Assembly: GCF_052156635.1 (NCBI RefSeq)
Contig: NZ_JBQKUO010000001.1
Coordinates: forward strand, 558,001-622,000
Length of the DNA stretch: 64,000 bases
Direction: 5' to 3'
Source: Nitrospina sp052156635
GTDB lineage: Bacteria > Nitrospinota > Nitrospinia > Nitrospinales > Nitrospinaceae
Under the pieces are notes generated by a model. That model was not told the DNA's origin and ran no database searches. It saw only the letters and a program-made list of their open reading frames with translations. Position numbers and translations under genes: made by a program. Positions 32,587-41,844 of the stretch are shown here, piece after piece (positions within the stretch are counted from its first letter, which is position 1; each line of letters begins with the position of its first letter).

Positions 32587-33735
32587 TCAGTGCGTCATGA
32601 TGGTTTGAAAGTAATCGAAAGTGTAATCCTCGACCTTGAAAATGTCGATGGGTTTTTTCACCGCGTGACCGGATTCGAAATGGATTTCTCCCGTCGCCCC
32701 CTGAAACCGCGATTGTTCGATGTGTTGGCGCATGGATTCGGCATCGAGTTTGCCCGCGAGCAGGGATTGCAGGATGATGGTCGCAGCGTCGTAATAACTG
32801 GCGGAATACAGGTTGGGTTGCACGCCGTACTGCGTGGTGAAACGTTTGACGAATTCCCGCACGTGCGGTTTCGGCGATTTGAGCCGCCAGTTCATGGCGG
32901 AAGCGAAGGTGTTGCGCGCCGCCTCGCCTGCGATGTCGATCAGGTCCTGGCTGTATACCCCGTCACCGCCCAGGAACGGCGCTTCCAGCCCGATGTCCCG
33001 CGCCTGCTTGAGAAGCAGTCCTCCTTCCGCCGGATACGTGAGGAAGAACACCGCGTGCGGGTCCAGGTCCTTCACTTTTTCCAGCGTTGCCGAAAAATCC
33101 GTCGTGCCTTTGGCGATGCCGTGCACCCAATCGACACTCCCGCCCAGCCTGGTGAACTCTCGGTGCACCACCTTCTGGAACCCGCGACCGTAATCGTTGT
33201 CGAGGTAGAGGATGACGCCCTGCCGTGCGCGCAGGATTTCATAGGCGAACCGCGCCAGCGCCCGTCCCTGGCGGTCGTCCGGCGTGACCAGCGTGAAAGC
33301 GTAGTCGCCCGCTTTGCGGATCATGGGGGTGGTGGCACTTCCCGACATCAACACCACCCTGTTCTCCTGCACGATGGGCGACATGGCGAGGAACACGGGG
33401 GAAGTGAACGGACCGACAATGGCCTGCACCTTCTCTTCGGCGATCAACGCGCGTGTCACCTTTTTGCCCTGTTCGGGATCGGAGCGGTCGTCCACCATCA
33501 CCATCTTGACCTTGAGACCCTTCCTGGCCAGGGCAGGAGCGTGGGTCTTCAATGCAAGCTGAATACCGCGTTCGGCATCGGTGCCCTGCGACGCGTTCTC
33601 GCCGCTCAAAGGCAGGACCGCACCCAGCACAACGCGGGTTTCCTTGCCTTCGGCCGCGGCCATCTGTGGACAGAAAAAAGCGCTCAACGCGAAAAGCGCC
33701 AGCGCCCAGGTAAAAAATCGGTAAGAAAATTTCAT
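32587..33735 (-). CDS. ABC-type substrate-binding protein (branched-chain amino acid class)
   Basis: A 382-residue exported protein with a signal peptide (FTWALALFALSAFFCPQMAAA) and the Peripla_BP_6 fold: RVVLGAVLPLSGENASQGTDAERGIQLAL near 33-60, VQAIVGPFTSPVFLAMSPI near 110-128, then ILYLDNDYGRGFQ. Proteins of this class bind leucine, urea, amides or other small ligands. No permease or ATPase gene is adjacent, so it is an orphan, possibly serving a transporter elsewhere or a signalling role. AGGTGATC precedes the ATG. It lies downstream of hemH on the same strand. Confidence 0.88.
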   Translation of the reverse strand: MKFSYRFFTWALALFALSAFFCPQMAAAEGKETRVVLGAVLPLSGENASQGTDAERGIQLALKTHAPALARKGLKVKMVMVDDRSDPEQGKKVTRALIAEEKVQAIVGPFTSPVFLAMSPIVQENRVVLMSGSATTPMIRKAGDYAFTLVTPDDRQGRALARFAYEILRARQGVILYLDNDYGRGFQKVVHREFTRLGGSVDWVHGIAKGTTDFSATLEKVKDLDPHAVFFLTYPAEGGLLLKQARDIGLEAPFLGGDGVYSQDLIDIAGEAARNTFASAMNWRLKSPKPHVREFVKRFTTQYGVQPNLYSASYYDAATIILQSLLAGKLDAESMRQHIEQSRFQGATGEIHFESGHAVKKPIDIFKVEDYTFDYFQTIMTH

Positions 33736-33803
33736 GTCGGATCACCTCAATACCCACAGAGTATCACTGTTGGAAGAGGGAAATCCACAGAAGGAAACGG
33801 GGT

Positions 33804-34748
33804 TCAGACGAGGTGTTCCCAGATGGCTCCGGCCAGGGCTTCGATGAACAGGGGAGAGGTGTTGAGGGATTCCGTGCGGAACAGGGAAAGATCCTTTTCT
33901 TCCGCGTATTTCTTGAATCCGATGTCAATATCGTAAAGGATTTCAATGTGATCGCAGACGAACCCGACGGGGAAAATGAGCACCGCCTTGCCGCCCTCGT
34001 TGGCGATCTTGTCGAGGATTTCTTCCACGCTCGGTTCCAGCCACGGACAGGGGATCATCCCCTGGCTCTGGTACGCCTGGTGCCACGGCTCCATCGGCAC
34101 CTGTTGGCGGATGCCGTTCAGCGTTTTTTCGTATTCCTGCACGTAGGGATCGATCCCCTCCTCCACGTACGCGGAGGGAATGCTGTGCACCGTGAACACA
34201 GTGTGGAACGTATCATAACCCTTGGCCTTGAGATCCGATTCGGCCGCTTGATACCGTTCCACAAAGGCGTCGATCAACGACGGCTGGTTGGGCCAGCTTT
34301 TGATGAACTGCACCGGAATGCCGCCCGCATCGCACGCACCCAAAGCTTCGTTGAACGAGTTCAGATAACGCTCGGTGCTCCACTTGCTGAACTGCGGAGC
34401 GAGACACAGCGCAATGAGGCGGTCCACACCGTCGGCCTTCGCCTTCTGTACGGCTTCTTCAATGAGCGGGTACCAGTTGCGCATGCCGATGTACACGCGA
34501 AAGCGGTCGCCTTCCTGGTTGAGGAACCGCTCCAGCGCCTCCGCCTGTGCCTCGGTGATCTCGAGCAGAGGTGAACTGCCGCCGATGGCTTCGTAGCGTT
34601 CGGTGATTTCGCGGATCACTTCCGTACTCGACGCCGTACCGCCGCGAATGCGTTTCAGGTATTCGGGGATGTCGGCAACGCGCGTGGGCGCACCGTGGGC
34701 GAGCAGGATGACGCCCGTCTTTACGTTCTGTGTGGTGGGATCAGCCAT
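33804..34748 (-). CDS. hemH: Ferrochelatase
   Basis: Ferrochelatase inserts Fe(II) into protoporphyrin IX (or coproporphyrin III) as the last metal step of haem synthesis. The 314-residue protein has family length. Blocks seen are GVILLAHGAPTRVADIPEYL near 12-31, YIGMRNWYPLIEEAV near 85-99, FTVHSIPSAYVEEGIDPY near 180-197 with the catalytic His, and PVGFVCDHIEILYDID near 257-272 with the acidic helix. It overlaps hemE by 8 bases at its start, so translation is coupled. The soluble form suggests a peripheral membrane position. Confidence 0.95.
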   Translation of the reverse strand: MADPTTQNVKTGVILLAHGAPTRVADIPEYLKRIRGGTASSTEVIREITERYEAIGGSSPLLEITEAQAEALERFLNQEGDRFRVYIGMRNWYPLIEEAVQKAKADGVDRLIALCLAPQFSKWSTERYLNSFNEALGACDAGGIPVQFIKSWPNQPSLIDAFVERYQAAESDLKAKGYDTFHTVFTVHSIPSAYVEEGIDPYVQEYEKTLNGIRQQVPMEPWHQAYQSQGMIPCPWLEPSVEEILDKIANEGGKAVLIFPVGFVCDHIEILYDIDIGFKKYAEEKDLSLFRTESLNTSPLFIEALAGAIWEHLV

Positions 34749-35781
34749 GCTGGTACTCGTGCACCATGTCCACCACGGCTTTGACGTGATCGACCGGCGT
34801 GTGTTGCAATATGCCGTGGCCAAGGTTGAAGATGTGGCCCGGCCGCCCTTCGGCGCGTTTCAGGATATCGAGCACCTTTTCACGGATCAACGGGATCGGG
34901 GCGAACAGGATGTTGGGATCCAGGTTGCCCTGCACCGGTGTGTCCATGCCGATCTGCCGGCGCGCGTCGTCGAGATGTATACGCCAGTCGAAGCCCATGA
35001 CGTCGCCGCCGGACTGCCGCACCAACGGCAACATGGTCGAGGTGCCCGTACTGAAATTGATCACCGGCACGCCGCATTCCTTGAGGCCTTCGAAAACACG
35101 TTTCGTGTGCGGCAGGATGTAGCGTTCGTAGTCGCCTGGATTGAGGCATCCGACCCAGCTGTCAAAAATCTGGAGGGCCTGCGCGCCCGCTTTCACCTGC
35201 ATCTTCAGGTAATCGACCAGCACGTCCACCACCTTGTCCATGAGCAGGTTCCATGTCTCCGGCTCCTTGTACATCATGAGCTTGGTGGTGGTGAACTCCT
35301 TCGACTTGCCGCCTTCCACCATGTAGCTGCTCAGGGTGAACGGCGCTCCGCTGAACCCGATGAGCGGCAGTTTCCCCGCAATTTCCTTGCGCACCAGCTT
35401 GATCGCATCCCCGACGTACCCCAACTGCTCCTCACTGTTGACCGGACGCAGGTTGTCCACATCCTGGCGTGTGCGCACCGGCCGCGGGATGGAGGGACCG
35501 TCACCTGCCGTGAACTCCAGCCCGGTGCCCATCGGCTCCAGAGGCAGAAGGATGTCGGCGAAGATGATGGCCGCATCGACGCCCAGCACGTCCAGGGGCT
35601 GGAGCGTGACCTCGGTGGCCAGCTCCGGCGTGCGGCACATTTCGAGGAAGGAGTACTTCGCCTTGAGGTCGCGGTACTCTTTCATGTAACGGCCTGCCTG
35701 GCGCATGAACCAGACCGGGGTGCAGTCCACCGGCTCGCCCCGGCAGGCCTTCAGAAAGCGGTATTCTCCGTTTTTGTCCAT
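34741..35781 (-). CDS. hemE: Uroporphyrinogen decarboxylase
   Basis: HemE removes four acetate carboxyls from uroporphyrinogen III to give coproporphyrinogen III. The 346-residue protein has the typical length. Seen are VWFMRQAGRYMKEYR (residues 22-36, substrate-binding Arg), IIFADILLPLEPMG near 72-85, and GFSGAPFTLSSYMVEGG near 142-158. The ATG at 35781 is supported by AGGAG and by alignment to family N-termini; an upstream in-frame start would add unlike sequence. It is flanked by queG (28 bases upstream) and hemH (8-base overlap downstream), forming a haem block. Confidence 0.96.
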   Translation of the reverse strand: MDKNGEYRFLKACRGEPVDCTPVWFMRQAGRYMKEYRDLKAKYSFLEMCRTPELATEVTLQPLDVLGVDAAIIFADILLPLEPMGTGLEFTAGDGPSIPRPVRTRQDVDNLRPVNSEEQLGYVGDAIKLVRKEIAGKLPLIGFSGAPFTLSSYMVEGGKSKEFTTTKLMMYKEPETWNLLMDKVVDVLVDYLKMQVKAGAQALQIFDSWVGCLNPGDYERYILPHTKRVFEGLKECGVPVINFSTGTSTMLPLVRQSGGDVMGFDWRIHLDDARRQIGMDTPVQGNLDPNILFAPIPLIREKVLDILKRAEGRPGHIFNLGHGILQHTPVDHVKAVVDMVHEYQHG

Positions 35782-35809
35782 GGTGCTCCTGATTTTGGGG
35801 AAATGCCGA

Positions 35810-36961
35810 TTATAGGCCGTTTCCGCCCAGATTATCAACGGGTTTTAGGCGCTCGATTTCGGTCAGAACAGCAGGGTCGGCCTCGCCCGTCAGGCAACCC
35901 TGTACCGCCTGCCAGGCCTCGTTCCCCAGCAGTTCCCCCAGCGCCCACACGGCGTGCGCGCGGATGAGCGGTTCCGGGTCGGAAAGCGCCTCCAGAAGCA
36001 CGGGAACGGCCTGCGGGTCGCCGCTGTTGCCCAGGGCGACGGCGACATTGCGCAGGAGGCCGCGCCGTTTGATGCGTTTGACCGGGCTTTTGCGGAACCG
36101 CTCCCGAAACCCGTCCTCATCGAGGCGCATGAGGTCGATCAGCAACCGCGTGCCGTCGCGTTCCTGGAACGCGGGTTCGTCTGTGGTGACGGCGTACGAG
36201 TTCCACGGGCACACGATCTGGCAGTCGTCGCATCCGTAGATGCGATTGCCGAGGGCCTTGCGGAACTCGAGCGGGATGACGCCCTTGAGCTCGATCGTCA
36301 GGTACGAGATGCACCGCCGCGCGTCCAGCACGTAAGGGGCGACGATGGCGCGGGTGGGGCAGATGTCGATGCAGCTCGTGCAGGTGCCGCAATGGTCGGT
36401 GGCGGGCTCGGAGAGTGGCAGGGCCACGTCGATCAAAATCTCGGAAAGGAAGTAATACGATCCCAGTCCTTCCGTCAGCAGGTTCGAATGCTTGCCGATC
36501 CACCCCAGTCCGGCTTTCTCCGCCAGTGCTTTTTCCAGCACGGGGCCGGTGTCCACGTACGCCTTGCTGGCGGATCCGGGAAACAGCTCCCATAGAAAAT
36601 GCTCGAGCTTGTGCAGGCGCGGCTTGATGAGGTCGTGGTAATCGACGTTCCACGCGTAGTTGGAAATATCGCCCGTCTGCGGCTGATTCAAAAAGTCGAG
36701 GGATTTGGCCCGTGTGTGGTAATTGGTGCGCAGACACAGGATGCTTTGGACTCCGGGCAGGATGAGCGCGGGATCGAGACGCTTGGCTTCGCCGCGTTTC
36801 ATGTAGGCCATCTCGCCGTCGTGTCCGCGGTCGAGCCATTCCAAAAACCGTTCCCCGTCCTCGCCGACATCGGGGGGGGCCACGCCCAGCGCGTCGAATC
36901 CCAGCTCCCGCGCGCGGTCGCGCAGGGCGTTCATTTTTTCGGGGAGGGTTGCGGTGTGCAT
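35810..36961 (-). CDS. queG: Epoxyqueuosine reductase QueG with C-terminal HEAT-like repeats
   Basis: QueG reduces epoxyqueuosine to queuosine in the wobble position of tRNAs with GUN anticodons, using cobalamin and two [4Fe-4S] clusters. The 383-residue protein has TGPVLEKALAEKAGLGWIGKH (catalytic Asp region, near 135-158), CGTCTSCIDICPTRAI near 190-205 and CDDCQIVCPWN near 246-256 for the two clusters, then two HEAT-like repeats (GDPQAVPVLLEALSDPEPL). The ATG at 36961 is used; 36934 is possible. It is upstream of hemE on the same strand, and its 5' end is near the divergent deacetylase gene. Confidence 0.93.
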   Translation of the reverse strand: MHTATLPEKMNALRDRARELGFDALGVAPPDVGEDGERFLEWLDRGHDGEMAYMKRGEAKRLDPALILPGVQSILCLRTNYHTRAKSLDFLNQPQTGDISNYAWNVDYHDLIKPRLHKLEHFLWELFPGSASKAYVDTGPVLEKALAEKAGLGWIGKHSNLLTEGLGSYYFLSEILIDVALPLSEPATDHCGTCTSCIDICPTRAIVAPYVLDARRCISYLTIELKGVIPLEFRKALGNRIYGCDDCQIVCPWNSYAVTTDEPAFQERDGTRLLIDLMRLDEDGFRERFRKSPVKRIKRRGLLRNVAVALGNSGDPQAVPVLLEALSDPEPLIRAHAVWALGELLGNEAWQAVQGCLTGEADPAVLTEIERLKPVDNLGGNGL

Positions 36962-37047
36962 GCCGTTCAAACCGATTGCGGGGGGTGGGCGATTTTGCTA
37001 TTCTCGGGACTCACGCTTGCCGTTCCCCCTTTTCATCCCGGAAACCC

Positions 37048-37983
37048 ATGAAAAAAACCGGATACATCTACCATCCGCTGTACCTGGAGCACGAAACCGG
37101 AAGCCACCCGGAAAACCCCGGCCGACTGCGCGCCATCACGCAAAAGCTGGAGACCTCCGGCCTGAGCTCACGCCTGTCCACGCTGGAGCCGCGACCCGCC
37201 ACGGCGGAGGAAATCGCGCTCAACCATCCGGAAAAATACATGGATTCCATCGCCCGCGCCTGCGAGTCCGGCATGAGCCGCCTGGACATGGACACGGCCA
37301 TCAGCACGAAGTCGTACGACTCGGCCCTGCTGGCTGCGGGAGCGGGGCTGACCGCCGTGGATGCGGTGGTGGACGGCGCCTGCGACAACGTGTTCTGCGC
37401 CGTGCGCCCGCCGGGCCACCACGCGGAGGAAACGCGGTCGATGGGCTTCTGCCTGTTCAACAACGTCGCCGTCGCCGCCCGTTACGCGCTGGCGAAAAAG
37501 GACCTCAACCGGGTGTTCATTTTCGACTGGGACGTGCACCACGGAAACGGCACCCAGCACTCGTTTTACGCCGATCCTAACATTTATTATTCCAGCACTC
37601 ACCAATTTCCTTTTTATCCGGGAACCGGCGACAAGGACGAAACGGGGACGGGCGACGGGTTGGGCACCACGCTCAATTTCCCCATGCGCGCGTTTTCCAA
37701 TGATGCGGATTACATCTCGGTCGTGAAGGACAAGCTGATTCCGGAGATGTTCCGCTTCAAACCGGACCTCATCATCATCTCCTCAGGATTCGACGCTCAC
37801 GAGGACGACCCGCTGGCCAACGTGTCGCTCACCACGGAGTGTTTCGGCGAGATGACCCGGCTGATCCGCGGGGCGGCGGACGAAATCTGCCAGGGCCGCC
37901 TGATATCCATGCTGGAAGGCGGCTACAATTACGAGGCACTGGCGGACTCGGTGTACATCCATCTTGAAAATTTGTTATCATAA
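37048..37983 (+). CDS. Histone-deacetylase-like amidohydrolase
   Basis: A 311-residue zinc deacetylase of the arginase/HDAC fold. The active-site residues are visible: RPPGHHAEE (about 118-126) with the His pair, FIFDWDVHHGNGTQ (about 157-170) with Asp and His zinc ligands, and IISSGFDAHEDDPL (about 246-259) with the second Asp. Bacterial members deacetylate acetylpolyamines, acetoin-type or lysine substrates; AcuC-like or polyamine deacetylase roles are both possible. It is a single gene, 42 bases before clpC. Confidence 0.92.
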   Translation: MKKTGYIYHPLYLEHETGSHPENPGRLRAITQKLETSGLSSRLSTLEPRPATAEEIALNHPEKYMDSIARACESGMSRLDMDTAISTKSYDSALLAAGAGLTAVDAVVDGACDNVFCAVRPPGHHAEETRSMGFCLFNNVAVAARYALAKKDLNRVFIFDWDVHHGNGTQHSFYADPNIYYSSTHQFPFYPGTGDKDETGTGDGLGTTLNFPMRAFSNDADYISVVKDKLIPEMFRFKPDLIIISSGFDAHEDDPLANVSLTTECFGEMTRLIRGAADEICQGRLISMLEGGYNYEALADSVYIHLENLLS

Positions 37984-38025
37984 AAAGGAATCATTTCACT
38001 CACCCACATTCATCCGACTTGAATC

Positions 38026-40509
38026 ATGCTTCAACAATATTTGAGGCAATTCACCGATAAAGTCATCGACGCCCTGAACGTCGGCGCCATGGAAATGGTG
38101 AACCTGCGCCAGACCCTGCTCACGCCGGAGTTCGTGCTGATCGGCCTGATCGAGGCGCAGGATTCAAGCCTGAAACGTTTCTTCGAAACCTATTATCCCG
38201 AAAACAAGGACCTCTCAAGGCAGCTCCTCGACCGCCTGTTCGAAACCGTCTCGCCGGAAAGCCCGGAGGAGATGCAGCAGATCCAGCAGATCCACCTGTC
38301 CCCGGAAACCAACATCCTGTTTGAAGTGGCGCAGGATGAAGCCAAGAAGTTCGGCGACCGCTACATCGGCGTCGGCACCATGTTCCTCGGCATGCTGGAC
38401 TCCCGCATCGGGCGTGTTGCCGATATCCTGCAGGAATTCGGCTTCAAATACGCCAAGGTTCACGAAGACCTGGAGATCATGCGCGGCGGCACCACCATCG
38501 ACGAGCAGAACGCCGAAGGCAAGATGGACGTGCTCAGCCAGTACACGACCGACCTCACCGACCTGGCCCGGCGCGGCGAGCTCGATCCCGTCATCGGCCG
38601 CGAGAAGGAAATCGACCGGCTCATCCAGATTCTGTCGCGGCGCAACAAGAACAATCCCGTGCTCATCGGCGAGCCGGGAGTCGGCAAGACCGTCATCGTG
38701 GAGGGCCTGGCCCAGAAGATCGTCAAGGCCGAGGTGCCCAACAGCCTGCTCAACAAACGCGTCAAGATGCTGGAGCTGTCGGAGATCATCGCCGGCGCGA
38801 AGATGCGCGGCGAGTTCGAGGAACGCATGAAAGCGGTGAAGGACGAGATTGTGAGCGCCCACGGCAACGTCATTCTCTTCATCGACGAGTTGCACACGCT
38901 GGTCAGCGCCGGTGCGGGCGCGGGCGGAGTGGATGCTTCCAACATCCTGAAATCGGCGCTCTCCCGCGGCCTGCTCCAGTGCATCGGGGCCGCCACACTG
39001 GACGATTACAAGAAATCCATCGAACAGGACAAGGCGCTGGAACGCCGCTTCCAGCCTGTCATGGTGTCGGAACCGTCGGTCGAGATGACCATCGAGATGC
39101 TGAAAGGCATCAAGGCGCGGTACGAACGGCATCACTCGATCATTTACAGCGACAACGCCGTCCGCGCCGCCGCCAAGCTGTCAGAGAAACACATTTCCGA
39201 CCGCGCCCTGCCGGACAAGGCGGTGGACCTGCTCGACGAAGCCGGGGCGAAAAAACACCTCGCCCTGATCTACGTGCCGCCGGTCATCCAGCAGCTGGAA
39301 AAAGAGAAAAACGATCTGCTGAAAGCGCAGAAGGCGGCGTTCGACGAACAGGATTTCCGCAAGGTAGCGGAACTGCGGCAGGAGGTCATCGAGATCGACC
39401 ACAAACTCGCAGACGAAAAACAAAAATGGAACGATGAACTCAAGGACGTCGATCACTCGGTGACGGAAGAAGACATCGCCAACGTGGTGGCCACGTGGAC
39501 GGGTATCCCGGTCAACAAGATCCGCGAGACGGAAACCGAAAAACTCCAGAACATGGAGGACAACCTGCACAAACGGGTCATCGGCCAGCACCAGGCCATC
39601 GTTGCGCTCAGCAACGCCATCCGCCGGAACCGTGCGGGGCTCAAGGACAAGAACCGTCCCATCGGGTCGTTCCTGTTTCTCGGTCCGACGGGCGTCGGCA
39701 AGACGGAGCTGGCCAAGGCGCTTGCCGAGTTCCTGCTCGACGACGAAAACCGCCTCATCCGCCTCGACATGTCCGAGTACATGGAAAAGCACGCGGTGTC
39801 GAAGATCATCGGCTCGCCGCCGGGATACATCGGTTACGACGAAGGCGGGCAGCTGACGGAAAAAGTACGCCGCCAGCCCTACTCCGTCATCCTGCTGGAT
39901 GAACTCGAAAAAGCGCACCCGGATGTGTTCAATATACTCCTGCAGCTGCTCGACGACGGGCGCCTGACCGACGCCCAGGGCCGCGTCACCAGCTTCAAGA
40001 ACGCGATCATCATCGGCACCTCCAATATCGGCACGCAGTTCATCACCGAAGGCAAGACCAAGGGCATCGGCTTCGCCACCATGGACGATCCTGACCGCGA
40101 CTACAACCAGATCCGCTCGCTCGTTCTGAGCGAAGTGCAGAAGCTGTTCAAGCCGGAGTTCATCAACCGGCTGGACGACCTGATCGTCTTCCACAAACTG
40201 GAGCCGGAGCACGTGCGCGCCATCGCCGACCTCATGCTGAACAACCTCAACAAGCGCTTGCAGGAAAACGACATGAGCGTGAAAGTGACCGAACGCGTGA
40301 AAGCCCAGCTTGCAAAGGAAGGATTCAGCGACACCTACGGGGCACGCCCGTTGCGCCGTTTGATTGAAGACAAAATCGAAAACGCGATCTCCATGAAGAT
40401 CATCAACAGCGAACTCACGCAGGGCCACGCCATCCTCGTCGATTACGTGGACGACGAGTATGTATTCTCCGCGAAGGAAGCCGAGCCGGAGGCGGTGCCC
40501 GCATCATGA
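38026..40509 (+). CDS. clpC: AAA+ unfoldase ClpC-type
   Basis: An 827-residue double-AAA+ Clp ATPase. The N-domain (1-150) is divergent. D1 has GEPGVGKT near 217 and ILFIDELHTLVSAG near 285; the middle part carries the short UVR-like helix KAAFDEQDFRKVAELRQEV near 440, the M-domain mark of ClpC rather than ClpB. D2 has GPTGVGKTE near 555 and VILLDELEKAH near 622. KGIGFAT near 680 gives an IGF-type loop that docks to ClpP. It unfolds proteins for ClpP, whose gene is not in the window. The stop overlaps the next gene (ATGA). Confidence 0.93.
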   Translation: MLQQYLRQFTDKVIDALNVGAMEMVNLRQTLLTPEFVLIGLIEAQDSSLKRFFETYYPENKDLSRQLLDRLFETVSPESPEEMQQIQQIHLSPETNILFEVAQDEAKKFGDRYIGVGTMFLGMLDSRIGRVADILQEFGFKYAKVHEDLEIMRGGTTIDEQNAEGKMDVLSQYTTDLTDLARRGELDPVIGREKEIDRLIQILSRRNKNNPVLIGEPGVGKTVIVEGLAQKIVKAEVPNSLLNKRVKMLELSEIIAGAKMRGEFEERMKAVKDEIVSAHGNVILFIDELHTLVSAGAGAGGVDASNILKSALSRGLLQCIGAATLDDYKKSIEQDKALERRFQPVMVSEPSVEMTIEMLKGIKARYERHHSIIYSDNAVRAAAKLSEKHISDRALPDKAVDLLDEAGAKKHLALIYVPPVIQQLEKEKNDLLKAQKAAFDEQDFRKVAELRQEVIEIDHKLADEKQKWNDELKDVDHSVTEEDIANVVATWTGIPVNKIRETETEKLQNMEDNLHKRVIGQHQAIVALSNAIRRNRAGLKDKNRPIGSFLFLGPTGVGKTELAKALAEFLLDDENRLIRLDMSEYMEKHAVSKIIGSPPGYIGYDEGGQLTEKVRRQPYSVILLDELEKAHPDVFNILLQLLDDGRLTDAQGRVTSFKNAIIIGTSNIGTQFITEGKTKGIGFATMDDPDRDYNQIRSLVLSEVQKLFKPEFINRLDDLIVFHKLEPEHVRAIADLMLNNLNKRLQENDMSVKVTERVKAQLAKEGFSDTYGARPLRRLIEDKIENAISMKIINSELTQGHAILVDYVDDEYVFSAKEAEPEAVPAS

Positions 40510-41048
40510 CCGCCACACCCCCGCCCAGCGCGACTCCCGACAACCGCAAGCTCGTGGTGCTCGCCATCCTGGTCGGACTCGGAGTGGTCCTTCACCGCGT
40601 GGAGGCGATGCTCCCCCTGCCCTCGCCGTGGGTGAAACTCGGCCTCGCCAACGTCATCACCCTCGTCACGCTGGTGCGCTACGGGTTTTCTGAAGCGCTC
40701 ACCGTCACCGTGCTTCGCATCTTTCTGGGCGGCATCTTCGGCGGCACGTTCCTCGGCCCCACGTTTTTCCTCAGCCTGACCGGTGGCCTCGCGGCAATGG
40801 CCGTCATGGGACTCGTGCATCACCTTGGAAAGCGCTGGTTCAGCCTGATCGGCGTCAGCGTCTCCGCCGCCTACGCGCACACCACCGCCATATTCCTCTG
40901 CGTGTTCTTTTTCTTCATTCAGCAGAAAACATTCCTGCAACTGCTGCCCGTGTTCCTCACCTTTTCACTGCTCACCGGCATCCTGACCGGCGTTCTCGCC
41001 AACCACGTGCTCGAACGCATGCGCGAGGAAAACGTCACTGTCCCCTGA
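40506..41048 (+). CDS. Gx-type membrane protein (heptaprenyl diphosphate synthase component I-like)
   Basis: A 180-residue protein with about five membrane spans: LVVLAILVGLGVVLHRVEA, VKLGLANVITLVTLVRYG, FFLSLTGGLAAMAVMGLVHHL, VSVSAAYAHTTAIFLCVFFFF and LPVFLTFSLLTGILTG. The pattern SPWVKLGLANVITL is typical of the Gx/heptaprenyl-diphosphate-synthase-component-I-like family, members of the ECF-type substrate-binding fold in the membrane. Its substrate is unknown. The ATGA overlap with clpC implies coupled translation. Confidence 0.8.
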   Translation: MTATPPPSATPDNRKLVVLAILVGLGVVLHRVEAMLPLPSPWVKLGLANVITLVTLVRYGFSEALTVTVLRIFLGGIFGGTFLGPTFFLSLTGGLAAMAVMGLVHHLGKRWFSLIGVSVSAAYAHTTAIFLCVFFFFIQQKTFLQLLPVFLTFSLLTGILTGVLANHVLERMREENVTVP

Positions 41049-41069
41049 GCTTCCCGCCCCAATTTAATT

Positions 41070-41098
41070 TAGACATCCTGGGCCTGATGCCTTACACT
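41070..41098 (+). promoter_or_regulatory. Candidate promoter of the GT2 gene
   Basis: TAGACA (41070-41075) and TACACT (41093-41098) are 17 bases apart; both boxes are near consensus. Transcription would start near 41105, about 43 bases before the GTG start. Confidence 0.45.
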
Positions 41099-41147
41099 GG
41101 GACAGTTGACCCCAATGAAAACCACGAGTTACACAGGCTGAGGCTCC

Positions 41148-41831
41148 GTGAAAATCTCCGTCGTCATTCCCGTTTACAACGAAAAAAACACCGTCCGCAC
41201 CCTGATTGAGCGCGTGGAAGCCACGCCGTACGAGAAAGAAATCGTGCTTGTGGATGACTATTCCACTGACGGCACACGCGAGATTTTAAAGGAGTATGAA
41301 GCCAGGGAAGGGTTCCGGGTCGTCTACCACGACAAAAACCGTGGGAAGGGCGCGGCTTTGCGTACGGGTTTCAAAAACCTGACCGGGGACGTGATCATCA
41401 TTCAGGATGCCGACCTCGAGTACAACCCTTCGGAGTATGGCGTTCTGCTCGAACCCATCCTCGACGGACGTGCGGATGTCGTGTACGGGTCGCGGTTTTT
41501 GAGCGGACCCCACCGCGTGCTCTTTTTCTGGCATTACGTCGGCAACAAGGTGTTGACCACGCTGTCCAACATGTTCACCAACCTGAACCTGACGGACATG
41601 GAAACCTGTTACAAGGTATTCACAAAAAAAGTTCTGGATTCCATTACGCTCAAGTGCGACCGCTTTGGTTTCGAACCGGAATTCACAAGCAAGATTGCGC
41701 GCAAAAATTTCCGCATCTATGAAGTGCCCATTTCCTACAGCGGACGGGATTATTCGGAAGGCAAAAAGATCAACTGGAAAGACGGCGTCGCCGCCATCTG
41801 GTTCATCATCAAGTTCCGCCTGACGGGTTGA
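41148..41831 (+). CDS. Family 2 glycosyltransferase (DPM1/GtrB-like)
   Basis: A 227-residue GT2 enzyme of the polyprenyl-phosphate sugar transferase type. It has ISVVIPVYNEKNTVRTLIE (1-20), VLVDDYSTDGTREIL near 34-48, IIIQDADLEYNPSEY near 85-99 (metal-binding DAD) and VVYGSRFLSG near 113. The C-terminal stretch has no membrane span, so it is the soluble DPM1 type. It probably charges a lipid carrier for glycan synthesis. The start is GTG with GAGG upstream. It is convergent with the symporter gene, 13 bases apart. Confidence 0.9.
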   Translation: MKISVVIPVYNEKNTVRTLIERVEATPYEKEIVLVDDYSTDGTREILKEYEAREGFRVVYHDKNRGKGAALRTGFKNLTGDVIIIQDADLEYNPSEYGVLLEPILDGRADVVYGSRFLSGPHRVLFFWHYVGNKVLTTLSNMFTNLNLTDMETCYKVFTKKVLDSITLKCDRFGFEPEFTSKIARKNFRIYEVPISYSGRDYSEGKKINWKDGVAAIWFIIKFRLTG

Positions 41832-41844
41832 GCAGGACCCGGGT

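Noticed and set aside
34603..35967. Plus-strand frame opposite hemE and hemH
   Set aside because: Antisense shadow of two well-supported haem genes.
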